28,402 bases of DNA from Gnetum montanum. Taxonomy: Eukaryota > Streptophyta > Gnetopsida > Gnetales > Gnetaceae. The notes under the pieces are model-generated. The model was given only the letters and a program-made list of their open reading frames with translations. It did no database searches and was not told the DNA's origin. Shown here piece by piece: positions 10,156-19,513 of the stretch. The translations under genes and the position numbers were made by a program. Location of the stretch: the NCBI GenBank assembly GCA_015680685.1, contig MNCI01019023.1:23087-51488 (forward strand), in the 5' to 3' direction. Each line of letters begins with the position of its first letter. The first letter of the stretch is position 1.

Positions 10156-10667
10156 GTTTGTGATTCCCATTTAAAAAAATAAAAATAAAACTGATAAAAA
10201 TTCAAAGCACACCCCTTAGATAGAATGAATGGGCTACAAGCACTAGTTATGAGACTAGAAAGACATGTTACCCATGCCTGAAGGTCTACTCTAACTAAGG
10301 CACTTTTTCACTTCCTATTTCTCTTTTCTTCTCTAATAAGGAATGGTGGTTGTTTGGTGGGAGCACTCTTGTGTCTCAGGGAGGTGGACTAGTCTTAGAA
10401 TGGTGATGCGAAGTCACTGAACATGGCTGGGTTTGGTCTGGAATAAGGATGGATTTTATCAAGTCATTTAACCATAAAATTCACAAGGGACTTCATGTAA
10501 CCTTAATTAGGACTTCAATTCCACACACTCTCTCATCTATCTATGCTTTCCATGTCTCACCTCACTACTGGTTTAATGTTCTTGTTTGATGTCCTGGGTT
10601 GAAGTGTCAAAGTTCTTAGGTAGTTTCTTCTAGGTTTTTGTACTTAATCTTCCATAACCATTACTCA
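10156..10667. other. Athila 3' spacer, no gene recognised
   Basis: I see no coding signature, repeat or RNA gene in these 500 bases. They are ordinary mixed-composition DNA between integrase and a promoter-like patch, and belong to the element because both LTRs enclose them. Confidence 0.5.
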
Positions 10668-10720
10668 TCCATGGGGCCCATGGACTTCTCAATTTGAAGT
10701 TATGCAAAGGCTATAAAAGG
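10668..10720 (+). promoter_or_regulatory. Promoter-like patch in the Athila 3' spacer
   Basis: A palindrome TCCATGGGGCCCATGGA (10668-10684) contains GGGCCCA, a plant site II / TCP-type element. CTATAAAAGG, a strong TATA box, follows at 10711-10720. The spacing of about 30 bases and same orientation look like a compact promoter for something downstream, such as the relic frame at 11121. Activity is inferred only. Confidence 0.45.
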
Positions 10721-11120
10721 CTTGTGCCTGCTTTGGGAAGGACCCACTTGCATATATTTTGGTTGGATTAGTTAAGTTCTTTATTTGTAGATAGTATCAC
10801 AATCAAATCCTTTTTTTTTACCTCATCAATGACATCCAATTGTGTGCATCTTCAAAATTTTTTTCAATGAAACCTTTTATTGTTATTGTTATGAATTCTT
10901 ACACCTTCTTCAAGCATTTCATCCTATTTGAACTTTTTAAAATTTAATGGATTGCTTATTTATTTTACCCTATTTGTCAATATTTTGGCTAACACTCCTA
11001 AAGGAATCAATCTATCACAATCACAACCTAGCCGAGTGTAACCATCAACGAGACAAGGTACTTACTAGCTATGTGTTACATATTGCATACTAATTTGCAA
11101 TTTTTTTGTGATTGTAGTGG
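10721..11120. other. Athila 3' spacer with splice-like edges
   Basis: No protein homology is seen. Two sites resemble intron borders: AAG|GTACTTAC near 11055 and TTTTTTTGTGATTGTAG at about 11101-11117, just before the relic frame. A run of T at 10809-10818 is also present. Splicing is only a possibility. Confidence 0.3.
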
Positions 11121-11387
11121 GAATCATGGACTAGAAGTGGAACTATCTTCACCAAGGATGATGTGGTAGTACCATATGATGAGGACCATTCATGATCATG
11201 GGATCTTCTCTCTTGCTCTTCAGTTGCTAAGAGGCATTGGATGTCAATTCTATCTAGGGTGTTCACTTCTCTTATCAGGAACACCCAAATTTGTAAATAT
11301 TGTAACTTCATACACTTGGGCACTCAAATTCTATCTGTTTCATCTAAGTTAGTTTGTATGTCAGTCAATAATCCCATACCTCCCTAA
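11121..11387 (+). pseudogene. Relic 3' reading frame of the Athila-like element
   Basis: I do not recognise the product. The frame runs 88 codons to a TAA at 11385 with one internal stop, TGA at 11193-11195, which could be a mutated CGA. Readable stretches include TIFTKDDVVVPYDEDHS and KRHWMSILSRVFTSL, followed by an ICKYCNF pair of cysteines. There is no obvious ATG at its start, and the preceding T-rich ...GTAG could be a splice acceptor. Some Athila elements carry an env-like or unknown frame between pol and the 3' LTR, which is why I list it. No transmembrane segment is visible, so an env role is not supported. Confidence 0.35.
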
Positions 11388-11443
11388 TATTTTGTAAGGA
11401 ACTTGTTCCTCCTCTTCTTCACTCAAGGATGAGTTTTCATTTA

Positions 11444-11456
11444 GTTGTGGGGGTAA
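11444..11456 (+). other. Polypurine tract of the Athila-like element
   Basis: GTTGTGGGGGTAA ends directly at the 3' LTR start (TGAGTCATG, 11457). A G-rich run here primes second-strand DNA synthesis in LTR elements. Position and composition fit. Confidence 0.75.
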
Positions 11457-12319
11457 TGAGTCATGTTCTGACATCCTCCAATATTGGATACTCGATATCA
11501 AATACCCAATATTGGATACTCGATATCAAATACCCAATATTGGAGCCTAGGATGTGTTAACAGATATCTGATATCACAGGGTATATGCTAACTTATAAAC
11601 ATAGTGCTCGGGCTCATGATTTTCATATCAATTTTTTGTCATAGTTAGTGAGGTTCTTATAGTTTGTTTTTTCGAGAGTTAGAATATTTTTTGAGTGCCC
11701 ACAGTAGGAGTCTGAGTGTGTATGAATCTTTGTTTGAACATTGATGTACCTAAGCATAGTAGCATGACTGGAATAAAAACAAATCCTTTTGATCATCCTT
11801 ACAACACTAAGAATAGATTAATGTTTCCTTGATGCATTTAATATTCATTTACTTCACTTTAATGCACTTTAATTAAGCAATTAATTACCAATTAATGAAC
11901 ACAAGCATGACCACCTCAAGCATATGAGTAGCACCTGGTAACCCAGAAATGCTTAACGTTTGGTAGCCCGACAATGCTATATGTGTTTAGGATGTGTCTG
12001 GAAAGTGGAACGGGTACTTGTGTTAGGCTAGCTAGGAAGTAGATGAATTAGATCTTAAATTACTTTACCTTTTCATTTTTTAGGTGACTAAACCTATAAA
12101 ATAAAAAATGATAAAAATCACATGCCTTGGTTGCACTTAACCATATACTTGTACTTCACAAGTGGAACTGAGAAGACAACAAACATTCTCAATGTCAATT
12201 TCACTTCCTAGAGGAACTAGTGCATTGGATAACTATAGTTCCATGGAAGTTAACTAGATCACACATGAACACATTAGTGATTTGTATGGTTGGGTGTAGG
12301 GATACCTCGCTGCTCATCA
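11457..12319 (+). repeat. 3' LTR of the Athila-like element
   Basis: The 863-base repeat pairs with 2717-3532. It is longer mainly because of two extra 28-base units at 11478-11533, partly offset by small deletions, for example near 11850. It ends CTCATCA at 12319. It holds a weak TATA box at 11593-11604. Confidence 0.92.
11478..11543 (+). repeat. 28-base tandem duplication in the 3' LTR U3
   Basis: Two identical units, 11478-11505 and 11506-11533 (CCAATATTGGATACTCGATA...), are followed by a partial CCAATATTGG to 11543. The 5' LTR has only one short CCGATATTAG at this place. Each unit contains CCAATATTGG, itself a palindrome, and CGATATC. Confidence 0.9.
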
Positions 12320-13159
12320 ATGATGAAGAAACAAGTCCAAATACTAGACGAAGGAAAAAAGTCAAAGATGAAGAATCAAATTGTCAGAGTTTTGAAAGTT
12401 AAACTAAGCCATGAATGAAATGTGTGTTTTGATGAAGATTCAAAAATGGAGAAAAAATAGCAAAAATGAAATCTAAACTCCTAGAAGTTGATCTAAGTTG
12501 CTAAAAATGCTAGAATGTTATCGATTGTCGTTCCAAGTTTTTAGGCATTCTAAGAAGCCCTAGAAGCTACATTTTTTTGGAATTTTCTTAATTTTTCATA
12601 GCCCAAAGGTTTGGATTTCTTTACAAAATTTTCTTATTTTTTTTTGCCACATCAAAAAATGGTACCATCCATTTACTATGATATATATCATGAACTTGTG
12701 ATGGGGTAATGATGGATTGGGTAGGTATCTTTGAGGTTTGTGCTAACATGTTGGTGAACTTTGTCTATGGGTCATTAGCATTTGATATTATTTTGAGGAT
12801 CAAAATTTGAAAAATAGCTTGAAACCCTAGTTGTATAATTAAAATTTTGGCAAAATTTGGAATAAAGGTAAGACATGGTGAATAGTAGTCAAAACATGGT
12901 CAAACTTGGCCAAAACATTGACTAATGTCCCTTGCATGATAAGAAATCTCAAAAACTAAGAAATGATGAGGATATCACCAAGTTCATGTGTCATTCTCAA
13001 TGGAGTGATTTATGTATTTCTTATTTCTTATGTATGTTTTAGTTATGTTTAAGTGTTTTAGCATGATCTATGGGTGTTAAGGGTTAAAGAGAATTGGTTT
13101 TGGGAGTACTTGGCAAGTGTGAGCTTTAGCATGGATGTTTTGCTAATTTATAACTCTAT

Positions 13160-13360
13160 TAGAAAGACATATTCTCTTAAGGTAAGACATCTTTTCTAGA
13201 GTGTAGATGTATACTCCCAGGACTAGATGTCTTTTGCATAGGTTAGCAATTTTGGAAAGATATCTACATCATTTTCAAGATGTATACTTTTGGAACAAGA
13301 TATCTGCTTTTTGAGCAAGATGTCTCCTATGAACAAACTTAATTCATGAAAGACATGTTC
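13160..13360. repeat. AGATGTCT / AGACATCT motif array
   Basis: About nine variants of AGATGTCT or its complement occur in 200 bases, for example AGACATCT near 13186, AGATGTCTTTTG near 13224, AGATATCTAC near 13258, AGATGTCTCC near 13318. They stand 60-250 bases upstream of a TATA box, as enhancer repeats of an LTR often do. A like array lies at 16360-16575. Confidence 0.55.
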
Positions 13361-13416
13361 TTTGATGGGAGCAATGATCATAATTTTGTATTCGAATGCC
13401 AAGTGACTTGAAAAGC

Positions 13417-13426
13417 TATAAATAGC
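13417..13426 (+). promoter_or_regulatory. TATA box on + strand
   Basis: GCTATAAATAGCC around 13416-13428 matches a plant TATA box. A purine-rich GAAGAGGAGAGAGAGG follows about 40 bases on. It points opposite to the chromovirus, so it belongs either to an inserted solo LTR or to an antisense promoter. Confidence 0.5.
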
Positions 13427-14303
13427 CATCAAGACCTTCCATTTTGAAAGCCAGAGTGTTTTGAAGAGGAGAGAGAGGTTCAAGAGAGATTAAGAGAGAG
13501 GTGAGGAGAAAATGATATTAAGCTCATTTTGAACTTCCATTCCTGTAAAGCTTAAGAGCCATTGTGTTTGTGAGTGTGATTGTATGAGATGTTAAGCCTT
13601 TGTCTATCCTTGAGCATATGGCTTCTAACAATTTTGTATTTCTACTTTATTATAAAGAAAAAATAAAGTATGGAGTTCTTTGATGTCTTCATTGTGTGAC
13701 AATTTTTGTAGGATTTGGCTTTGACTTGGGTTGGATGCAGCCAATGCTACATTAAGAAAATTTCAAAAAATAATAATAAAATATTTAAATTTGATAATTT
13801 TGATAATTCAAAAAATAATTATTGAAAAAATGGAATTAGCAAAAGACATATACACATAAAACAAAATTTATAAAAATTCAATAATAAGATTAAAACATCA
13901 AATTACTGTACTTGAATAGATAGTGTTGTAGAAAGAATCCTTGCATGACTTTGATTTCCTAAATAGGCTCAAAATCCTAGGAAAAGCTCCAATAAAAGTG
14001 TTAATGTGCATATGATAAATTAAAAAAAATCAAAAAAAACCAAAAAAATAAAAATACATAAAAAGTATAAAAAAATTACTAAAATAAAAATAAAAATAAA
14101 ATAAAACAAAAAGAAAAACAAAACATTCAAAATATAATAAAAATAAATGGAAATTATGAAGGAAATAATAAAGCACATAGCTTGGAATGAAAAACAAATA
14201 AAAAAGGTTAATAAGCATAGACATAGGTTAGAAAATAACACATCAATGGTTGAAATCACAAACATATCAAGGAATAAAGGGTATTTAAGGTAGACGTATT
14301 ACA

Positions 14304-14317
14304 TTCTTCTCCCTTTA
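14304..14317 (-). other. Polypurine tract of the chromovirus
   Basis: Read on minus the bases are AAAGGGAGAAGAA, directly followed by the LTR start TGTAATAC. This is the usual place and composition for second-strand priming. Confidence 0.75.
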
Positions 14318-15655
14318 ATAATTTTCTTCTTGGAAGATCTCAAGGTATGTGTTATATAGATATTCTTTTGCACTCCATGTCTTTCTTCGATAACCTTTAC
14401 TATTGAAATGGGTTTTCTTCTTAATATTCTCTCTATTTAGTCAATAATCTTAACTAGCCACTCTACACAACTAACATTAAGTGAGATCTCAACATCCTAC
14501 CAATCTATCTTGTGACTAAGTTCTACAACATAATTCCTTAGCATAGAAACATAAAACATATCATGAATTAACTACAATTGGTACGAATATCAAGATGATA
14601 GGTAAATTTACCATTTTTTATTAAAATTAGAAAGGCACTAATGTAGTGAGAAGCTAATCTTCTTGTTATACTAAATCTCATAATCCATTTTAGTGGTAAA
14701 ACCTTGAAGACTTGCTCATTAATACTAAACTCCACCTATTATTGGCATAGTTTCTATATCTATCTTGCACTACTTATAGTTTACCTATGATAATTTTGAT
14801 CTATTCTCTAGCCTCATCAATGATGTTTATTCTAGTCTTTTATCTTTCCTTTATGTAATCCCAACAAAGAGGTGTATGGTAATGTTTATCATATAACACT
14901 TCATATGGTGCTACTTTCAAGCTAGCCTAATAATTGTTCTTGAATGCAAACTCTACTAATAGATAAACTTTGTCTAAACTATCTCTGTAGTTCAAAGAAC
15001 AAGCTTGAAGCATATCTTATAAAATCTAATTTACCCTCTTTGTTTGACCATCTATTTGAGGACTATACACTAAGCTAAGATTCAACATAGAGCCTAGGCT
15101 CTTTTGTAAAGACTATCAAAATCTGAAAGTGACTTAGAGTCTGTATATGATACAATCTATTTGTAACTATATGCAATATGAAAATATCTAATAGAAATAG
15201 TTGAGCAATCGTTTCTACACTAGTTGTTGCTCTAGTAGACAAAAAGTGGAAAAATTTTCTCAAAAGATTTATGATGATAAGAATGGAATCCTTCTTGTTC
15301 CTAGTACAAGGTAATCTAATGATGATATTCATGCTAATAATTTTCCATTTCTACAATAGATGGTATGTGATGAAGATAACCTTAAGGCCTCTGATTTTTT
15401 GCTTTGATCTTTTGATGCACGAAACTCTTAGCCATGTACTCACTCATATCTTCCTTCATACTAGACTACCAATATTTTTTCTTGATGTTATGATACATCT
15501 TATCACTACTTGAGTGCATCTGATACTTAAGTGAGTCTTATCTAGTAACTTCTAGTTGAATGAATTTGGTATGAACATGTTATTCATACATCTCAACACG
15601 CTAGAACTATCAACTAAGAATGCTAACTCTATTAGAAGTAGATTTACAGTCTTCT
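14305..15655 (-). pseudogene. Chromovirus integrase with chromodomain-like tail, decayed
   Basis: Integrase inserts element DNA; the tail of chromoviruses can guide it to marked chromatin. Reading minus from about 15540: DKMYHNIKKKYW (zinc region), then at 15332 MNIIIRLPCTRN, where family members have M-D-F-V-x-G-L-P, so the first catalytic Asp is Asn. HFLSTRATTSVETIAQLFL follows. Further on are LVEFAFKNNY, APYEVLYDK and PLCWDYIKERQ, and near the end FYVSMLRNYVVELSHKIDW, VKIIDQ-type and ISIVKVIEERHGVQ blocks. These match the Tekay/Del C-terminal region, including the part before the chromodomain core. It ends near 14310 at the purine tract. Stops and frame changes are many. Confidence 0.82.
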
Positions 15656-15677
15656 TCTAATATAAAGAATTTGAAGG

Positions 15678-16262
15678 TTAATGTGAAGCTATCTCATCCT
15701 TAAGACGAGACATGGGAGTAAGACTATGGATTTTTCTAGCTAGCCTGCTTAGTGCATCAACCACCTTATTCCATTTGCCTAGATGATATTGTATTGTAAA
15801 ATAAAAATTTTCCAACATCTCTATCCATTTCCTCTCTCTAATGTTCAATTGTTGATAATTCATAATGTAATAAAAACTCTTATGGTTTGTCCAAAATGTA
15901 ATATGTTCATAATATAAATAATGTCTCCAAATCATTAGAGCAAATAAAAAGATACCAAGTTCTAGATCATAAGCTGGATATTTGATCTCATGAGTTTCTA
16001 GCTATTTAGAATAATGCCGCCTAAATGTTTTCCTAAAGCATATGTGTATACGTCATAAGGCTTAATAAGAATTGATGAGAACAAGATAGGTGCTAATGTC
16101 AAACTCTATTTCTATTCCTCAAAAGCCCTTGGATAAGTATCTAACCAAAGGAAAACATAATATTTCCTAAGGAACTTATGTAGAGGTATTCCAATCTTAG
16201 AGAAATCCTCTATAAACCTCTTGTAAGAGCTTGATAGATCAAACAAAATTTCAACTTCATTT
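15678..16262 (-). pseudogene. Chromovirus RNase H and RT connection, decayed
   Basis: On minus, 15935-15678 is open for 85 codons. It reads IWRHYLYYEHITFWTNHKSF, then LNIRERKWIEMLENF and GKWNKVVDALSRL, a clear match to the D-H-K-S-L...A-D-A-L-S-R end of gypsy RNase H. TNHKS shows Asp changed to Asn at the catalytic T-D-H-K-S. Upstream (to 16262) the RT connection gives YKRFIEDFSKIGIPLHKFL and, in the same region, KPYDVYTYALGKHLGGIIL, where the family has Y-S/T-D-A-S. It joins integrase on the left and is separated from the rest of RT by the inserted segment on the right. Confidence 0.82.
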
Positions 16263-17165
16263 ATTGCTAAGGAAAACCTCTTCCAAATCCATTTTTACTT
16301 TCCTAAAAATGGTTTTTGTAGGTTTTAGGAGATGGAAATATGTCTTGGTTGAGAACTAAGATGAGATAGGAGACATCTCACATGTTTAGGAGGCATCTCT
16401 ACCAAGAGTTGTCTTGTGATAGGAGACATCTTAATTCTTAAAGAGATGGCTTGACTTACTTGAAGATGTCTTAGGAAAGATATTTGAGATGCTAGGAGAC
16501 ATCTCAAGGGAGACATACCACTGTTGGAGGAGACATATCAATTGAATGTTGGGTTTTTGTAGGAGACATTTTGGAAAGAATAGAGATGGCCCGTATGATT
16601 ATAGAAACTTTTGACTTGGTAGTTCCAAATTGGAAAATAGTTGGGAAAAGATGAAAAAAATGGAAATAGCTAGAAATCTTTAAGTTGAGCTTGAGGAAAT
16701 CTTTCTAGGTTTTTTGTCTTCAAGTTTTAATAAATATTATTATTGATTTATGTTTTTATGATGAGAGATGAGATTGATGATTACCATGAGAATACATGTG
16801 TAAGAGTGCATGAGTGGGTATGTAGCTTTTTGGTCAAATTATGTACATTTGATCTTGGCATCTCTTGTGTGCTCATGTATGTTGCATCTTAGTCCTATGT
16901 TTTTGGGAGATATCTCATTTAGTTGTATCTTACATTAAGAATAATCATTGTGTGGTTGTAGATCCTCATACTCTATAATATTTTTGAGTGTTGGTGAGTG
17001 AAATGGATGTTTGTGAATTGTGGAACCTTTTTGCAATATTCTTTACATTGACTGAAGATAGCTAATTTTCTTATTTTAGAGCATATTGAATTGTCTTCAT
17101 TATAATAACTAGATTTGGTAGGTTTATTTGAAGGGTTAAAGTTATAAGGAGTGACCCTGCTCCAT
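16263..17165. mobile_element. Roughly 0.9-kb insertion in the chromovirus RT
   Basis: RT coding on minus runs to DWSIST near 17166 and resumes with EVEILFDLSSSYKRFI near 16258. These blocks should be nearly adjacent in the family, so the bases between were added. The segment has no pol homology and holds an AGACATCT array. Its ends are placed by loss of homology; ATGGA occurs near both ends on minus and might be a target duplication, but this is weak. It could be a solo LTR or a non-autonomous element. Confidence 0.6.
16360..16575. repeat. AGACATCTC motif array
   Basis: GGAGACATCTCA and variants occur about nine times (near 16370, 16390, 16422, 16463, 16495, 16510, 16532, 16561). A few are inverted as AAGATGTCTT. 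The motif is shared with the array at 13160-13360, suggesting related LTR control sequences. Confidence 0.6.
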
Positions 17166-17760
17166 ATTCCATGGTTGAAATGGACCAATCCTTAATCATT
17201 GCTATCTTGGAAGGATTTGCAACTATACCAATGCCTAAAATGACATGACCAAGAAATGTATCACTATCTTTCAAGCTACACAATTTGAAGCATGAGAATA
17301 CAACAATTGATCCCTTAAAGTCCATAACACTAATCTCAAGTGTTCCTTATGTACCTCTTTATCCTTAGTATAAACCAAAATATCATTAATGAAAACAATG
17401 ATACATTTATCCAATTAATAATGCAACATACAATTTATCAAGTGCATGAAAACTATTGGCACATTAGTGAGTCTAAAAAGCATAACTAGTAAGTCTTAAT
17501 GATCATATCATGTCATTAGTCAGTTAAACTTCAAATCAATTTTACAGAACATAATAGCTACCCTTAACTCATTGAACAAATCATTGATCATGGGTAGAGG
17601 ATATTGATTCCTAACTATCACTTGGTTCAACTTTCTCTATTCAGTTATACAATCTTAAATTTTCATCCTTCTTATTCAAAAAGAGCATTGGTATAATCCA
17701 AGATGAAACATTTAGTGGAATCATATCTTTGTCCAACACTTCATGAATCTACATCTTAAG
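17166..17760 (-). pseudogene. Chromovirus reverse transcriptase, N-terminal part, decayed
   Basis: Reading minus from 17760: IHEVLDKDMIPLNVSSWIIP and LFLNKKDENLRLYN, matching the start of gypsy RT (L-D-K-G-F-I-R-P-S-x-S-P-W). Near 17393-17382 the catalytic block reads FINDILVYTKDKEVHKEHL, where Y-V-D-D-I is expected, so the first Asp is Asn (AAT). Then SDTFLGHVILGIGI, NPSKIAMIKDWSIST. The coding breaks off at the insertion. Because both catalytic aspartates are needed, this RT would be inactive even without the stops. Confidence 0.83.
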
Positions 17761-18102
17761 TTCTACTAGCTTCACCAAAGTCATCCTATGTAGTGCTTTA
17801 GAGATTGGTTAAGTTATAGGTTTGAGTGTAATTTCAAACTTAATCTTTATGTGAGGAGGCACTATAAAAAGTTCTTTCTTAAATACATTCAAGAACACAT
17901 GAGCCACTAGAATCTATTCTATGTCTTGCTTAGGCTCTCCATACATCGAGATCATGAAATAACTATGGCCATGCTCAAGCAACTATTGAAACTTCTAGGT
18001 GGTCACCAAGTGAAGCTTAATCTGTATCTTGCTATTTTATATTATAACTTCCTTGCTACTTGTAGAAATAAGTATGAAAATCTTGTTTTTACGATTGAAT
18101 TA
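17761..18102 (-). pseudogene. Chromovirus protease-RT linker, decayed
   Basis: Minus-strand reading gives VFKKELFIVPPHIKIKFEI near 17880, corresponding to the D-L-P-G-L-P-P-x-R-x-V-E-F-x-I-D linker ahead of gypsy RT. Stops interrupt it. It is continuous with protease and RT. Confidence 0.55.
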
Positions 18103-18440
18103 CCCATCATACTTAGAAAGCTAATCCATTCCAAGGATTACATCATATTTTCCAAGTCTCATAACCATTTGAGCACTATACCACCTATTACCTTATATCA
18201 TCAACTCTATTAAAGGTAGCATTTCTGAGTGTATCATAGCAAGAGAATGGGTTTTCTAAACTACTAGGAGAGAACACATGGATAAATGCTCAAGCTATAA
18301 ATGGGTCATAACTCTAGGATGTATAAAAGAATGACTAGCTTTGGGATCAAACATGACCAAGAAAGAAAAGTCACTAATGTTACCTGTAGTTTCTATGATA
18401 GTTTTGGATTATTCATCCAAACATTGATTTGTCAAAGCAT
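18103..18440 (-). pseudogene. Chromovirus aspartic protease, decayed
   Basis: Minus-strand reading gives FSFLVMFDPKASHSFIH around 18370-18320. The family has L-F-D-S-G-A-T-H-S-F-I, so the catalytic Asp remains but the following Ser-Gly is Pro-Lys (18338-18349 region). The second part, YDVILGMD*LSKYDG near 18150-18105, matches the D-V-I-L-G-M-D-W-L motif, with the Trp codon now a stop. Function lost. Confidence 0.75.
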
Positions 18441-18499
18441 AAAATATACCCTTACAGTCTGAATCTCTATTATGAACTCTCTTATTTCATGAATTTCTT

Positions 18500-19470
18500 T
18501 CTTTGTCAATCTAGTTCTTAATTATTTTGTTGGAACACATGAAACTCTTGTATTCAATTTTACCACAAGAATAGTAATTCGAACACTTATTCTTGAGATG
18601 TTTAATCTTACCATAAGTACGACATGTGAGAGAAGAGGTAAAAGGTCTACTTATGATGCTATCTATAGAAGTTCTAGCTTACTTTTAACTATCAAATTTG
18701 ATCATGGGCTAAGATCTTGTCTTGAGCTGATCAAGTTTTTTCTTCTTGCTTAATCCTATGCTTCACTCTATAGCCAATTTTTTAGTACAAGTTGCCTCAT
18801 ACTTAATCAAACTAAGAGGAACAAAGCCTATATGAATGGATTCAATCAATCCATTAAAAAAGTAGCTAGTCATCTCTTCCTCATCATTCTATATGTGAGG
18901 ATCAAATTGGACTAACTAGAGGAACTTCAAATAATCCTCAAAAATAGTGAGATCATATTATTCTAGGTTGGATAGCCCATTTGCTTATTCTTCCTGAACT
19001 CCTTAGATATGTATCTCTGTTTGAAGGATCTAACAAATTCATTTCATTTCATTCCTTTATGCATCAAACTTCTAGTAACTTTGGTTGTCTACCACCAATG
19101 GTTAGCTACACCCTTAAGTTGATGGGTAGCCAAATGAATTTGTTGCATTGAATTAAAACCCATGAGTTGAAAAGCTTCTTGAATCTTATGTATCCACTTC
19201 AAAGCTACTACTAGATCTTTAACATCATTAAAAATTGAATGTTTCTACCTCCTGAAATTCTCTGTTAATGCTTACTTTATGGACCTTATACCATCAATTT
19301 TTGAATGATCAATTTGGTATTGTTCATCATTCCCATCATTAGATTGATTCTAACTCCTCAAGGAAGAGAGAATCTCCCTTATTACATCATTTTGAGAGAC
19401 TTTACCATTGGGTTAATTGACATTTATCATATTCAAGATCTTAAAAATTTTTCTTGATGACATCCTACAC
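18500..19470 (-). pseudogene. Chromovirus gag with two zinc knuckles, decayed
   Basis: Gag builds the particle and binds RNA. On minus the likely start is MSSRKIFKIL near 19465, just inside the primer site. The core reads HLATHQLKGVANHWW near 19120, then EFVRSFKQRYISKEFR near 19035, matching the L-x-G-x-A-x-x-W-W and F-x-x-R-Y blocks of gypsy gag. Two knuckles lie at 18624-18583 (CRTYGKIKHLKNKC; second Cys now Tyr) and about 18577-18536 (YYSCGKIEYKSFMC; first Cys and the His now Tyr). Cys-to-Tyr is a G-to-A change. Stops occur throughout. Confidence 0.8.
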
Positions 19471-19501
19471 TATAAAGCCAAGAATACTTGTCAACTCTTT
19501 A

Positions 19502-19513
19502 GTTCTGATATAA
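19502..19513 (-). other. Primer-binding site, tRNA-iMet type
   Basis: On minus the bases read TTATATCAGAAC, three bases after the LTR end. The initiator-Met site of plant gypsy elements is TGGTATCAGAGC; nine of twelve bases agree, including the ATCAGA core. The position decides the call. Confidence 0.65.

Larger units (their letters stand above)
2717..12319 (+). mobile_element. Athila-like Ty3/gypsy retrotransposon, nearly full length
   Basis: Two direct LTRs (2717-3532 and 11457-12319) share TGAGTCATG starts and CTCATCA ends. Between them lie a tRNA-Asp-type primer site, gag, protease, RT/RNase H, integrase, a 1.6-kb spacer and a G-rich purine tract. The order and primer type fit the Athila group. 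The LTRs differ at roughly one base in ten by eye, so the insertion is old. Flanks match the uninterrupted chromovirus LTR at about 20650-20680, which proves insertion. The five bases on each side (attga left, atgat right) are not an exact duplication. Confidence 0.9.
12320..14303 (-). repeat. Chromovirus LTR, left copy, inner part
   Basis: From 12320 the sequence matches about 20665-21245 (AAATACTAGA, TTGTCA(G/A)AGTTTTGAA, TGTGTGTTTTGATGAAGAT, then CTTGTGATGGG). The match ends near 12735 because the right copy is cut by another element. The rest to 14303 is assigned by position: it ends GTATTACA next to the purine tract. It may contain an unrelated inserted LTR, since it holds an AGATGTC array and a + strand TATA box. 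Bases 13745-14260 are A-rich and uninformative. Confidence 0.65.

Noticed and set aside
11090-11323. 77-codon minus frame
   Set aside because: It is antisense to the relic + frame at 11121-11387 and shows no motif of its own.
14020-14265. Minus-strand open frames rich in Phe, Ile and Tyr
   Set aside because: They come from an A-rich low-complexity stretch; the membrane-like look is composition only.
16325-16516. 63-codon minus frame with repeated RCLL-type peptide
   Set aside because: The peptide repeat simply reflects the AGACATCTC DNA array inside an insertion.
16973-17188. 71-codon minus frame
   Set aside because: It crosses the insertion border into RT and has no recognisable domain.
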